DNA of 5,213 nucleotides from Octadecabacter sp. (GTDB lineage Bacteria > Pseudomonadota > Alphaproteobacteria > Rhodobacterales > Rhodobacteraceae): positions 1-5,213 of the forward strand of contig DQCL01000357.1 in the NCBI GenBank assembly GCA_003533975.1, given 5' to 3'. A program made the position numbers and the translations under genes. Positions 5,202 to 5,213 of the stretch are shown here, piece after piece (positions within the stretch are counted from its first letter, which is position 1; every line of letters starts with the position of its first letter). The notes under the pieces are model-generated. The model saw only the letters and a program-made list of their open reading frames with translations, was not told the origin of the DNA and made no database searches.

Positions 5202-5213
5202 TACCAACGCCAG

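Larger units (their letters stand above)
4622..5213. other. Non-coding region after the operon
   Basis: This stretch of nearly 600 bp has no supportable gene. The open frames at 4665-5000 (-) and 4848-5060 (+) lack ribosome binding sites and resemble no protein family. It contains the right copy of the 21-bp repeat (4818-4838), several short stem-loops (4747-4762, 4764-4788, 4984-5002), three GAATGGC(C/G)GC words (4719-4728, 4868-4877 and 4915-4924), a 9-bp direct repeat ATGTGTACT (4655-4663 and 4775-4783), a G7 run (5033-5039), and an AT-rich segment ending in the large inverted repeat. I see no clear intrinsic terminator directly after gene 3. Confidence 0.65.

Noticed and set aside
1..5213. 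CRISPR array, tRNA or rRNA
   Set aside because: No regularly spaced direct repeats and no cloverleaf or rRNA-like sequence were seen on reading both strands.

Overview
This window looks like chromosomal DNA from an alphaproteobacterium, most plausibly a marine Rhodobacterales (Roseobacter-type) species. That placement is an inference from the mid-range GC, the style of the proteins, and intergenic stretches with the 'GGCTCTGAACCGTCAT' and 'AATGGCCGC' texture I associate with that group. There is no rRNA, tRNA or marker gene to confirm it. All genes I can support read on the + strand.

Layout. Positions 1-234 hold no convincing gene, only the upstream region of gene 1. Gene 1 (235-804) encodes a 189-aa AhpD-like peroxidase-related enzyme of the carboxymuconolactone decarboxylase fold, with the full Glu...Cys-x-x-Cys...His signature. 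Positions 805-1188 are non-coding. They carry one copy of a 21-bp repeat, a hairpin, a short tandem repeat with a weak terminator-like structure, and an AT-rich leader. Gene 2 (1189-2829, GTG start) and gene 3 (2840-4621) are 10 bp apart and form a clear two-gene operon. Positions 4622-5213 are again non-coding. They hold the second copy of the 21-bp repeat, several small hairpins and, at the far right, a perfect 15-bp inverted repeat around a 9-nt loop.

The operon is the most interesting part. Both products begin with Sec-type signal peptides. Gene 2 is an exported protein built from four diverged copies of a beta-rich module ending in a 'G-D-x-G-h-D-x-I-h-L' motif, similar in style to repeat units of large bacterial adhesins. 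Gene 3 is an exported protein with three EF-hand calcium loops, a central beta domain and a C-terminal propeller-like segment. Tight spacing and shared export suggest that the two proteins act together in the periplasm or at the cell surface, possibly in a calcium-dependent way. I do not recognise either as a named gene, and their function is unknown. Gene 1 has its own ribosome binding site and is separated from the operon by 384 bp, so it is probably an independent unit.
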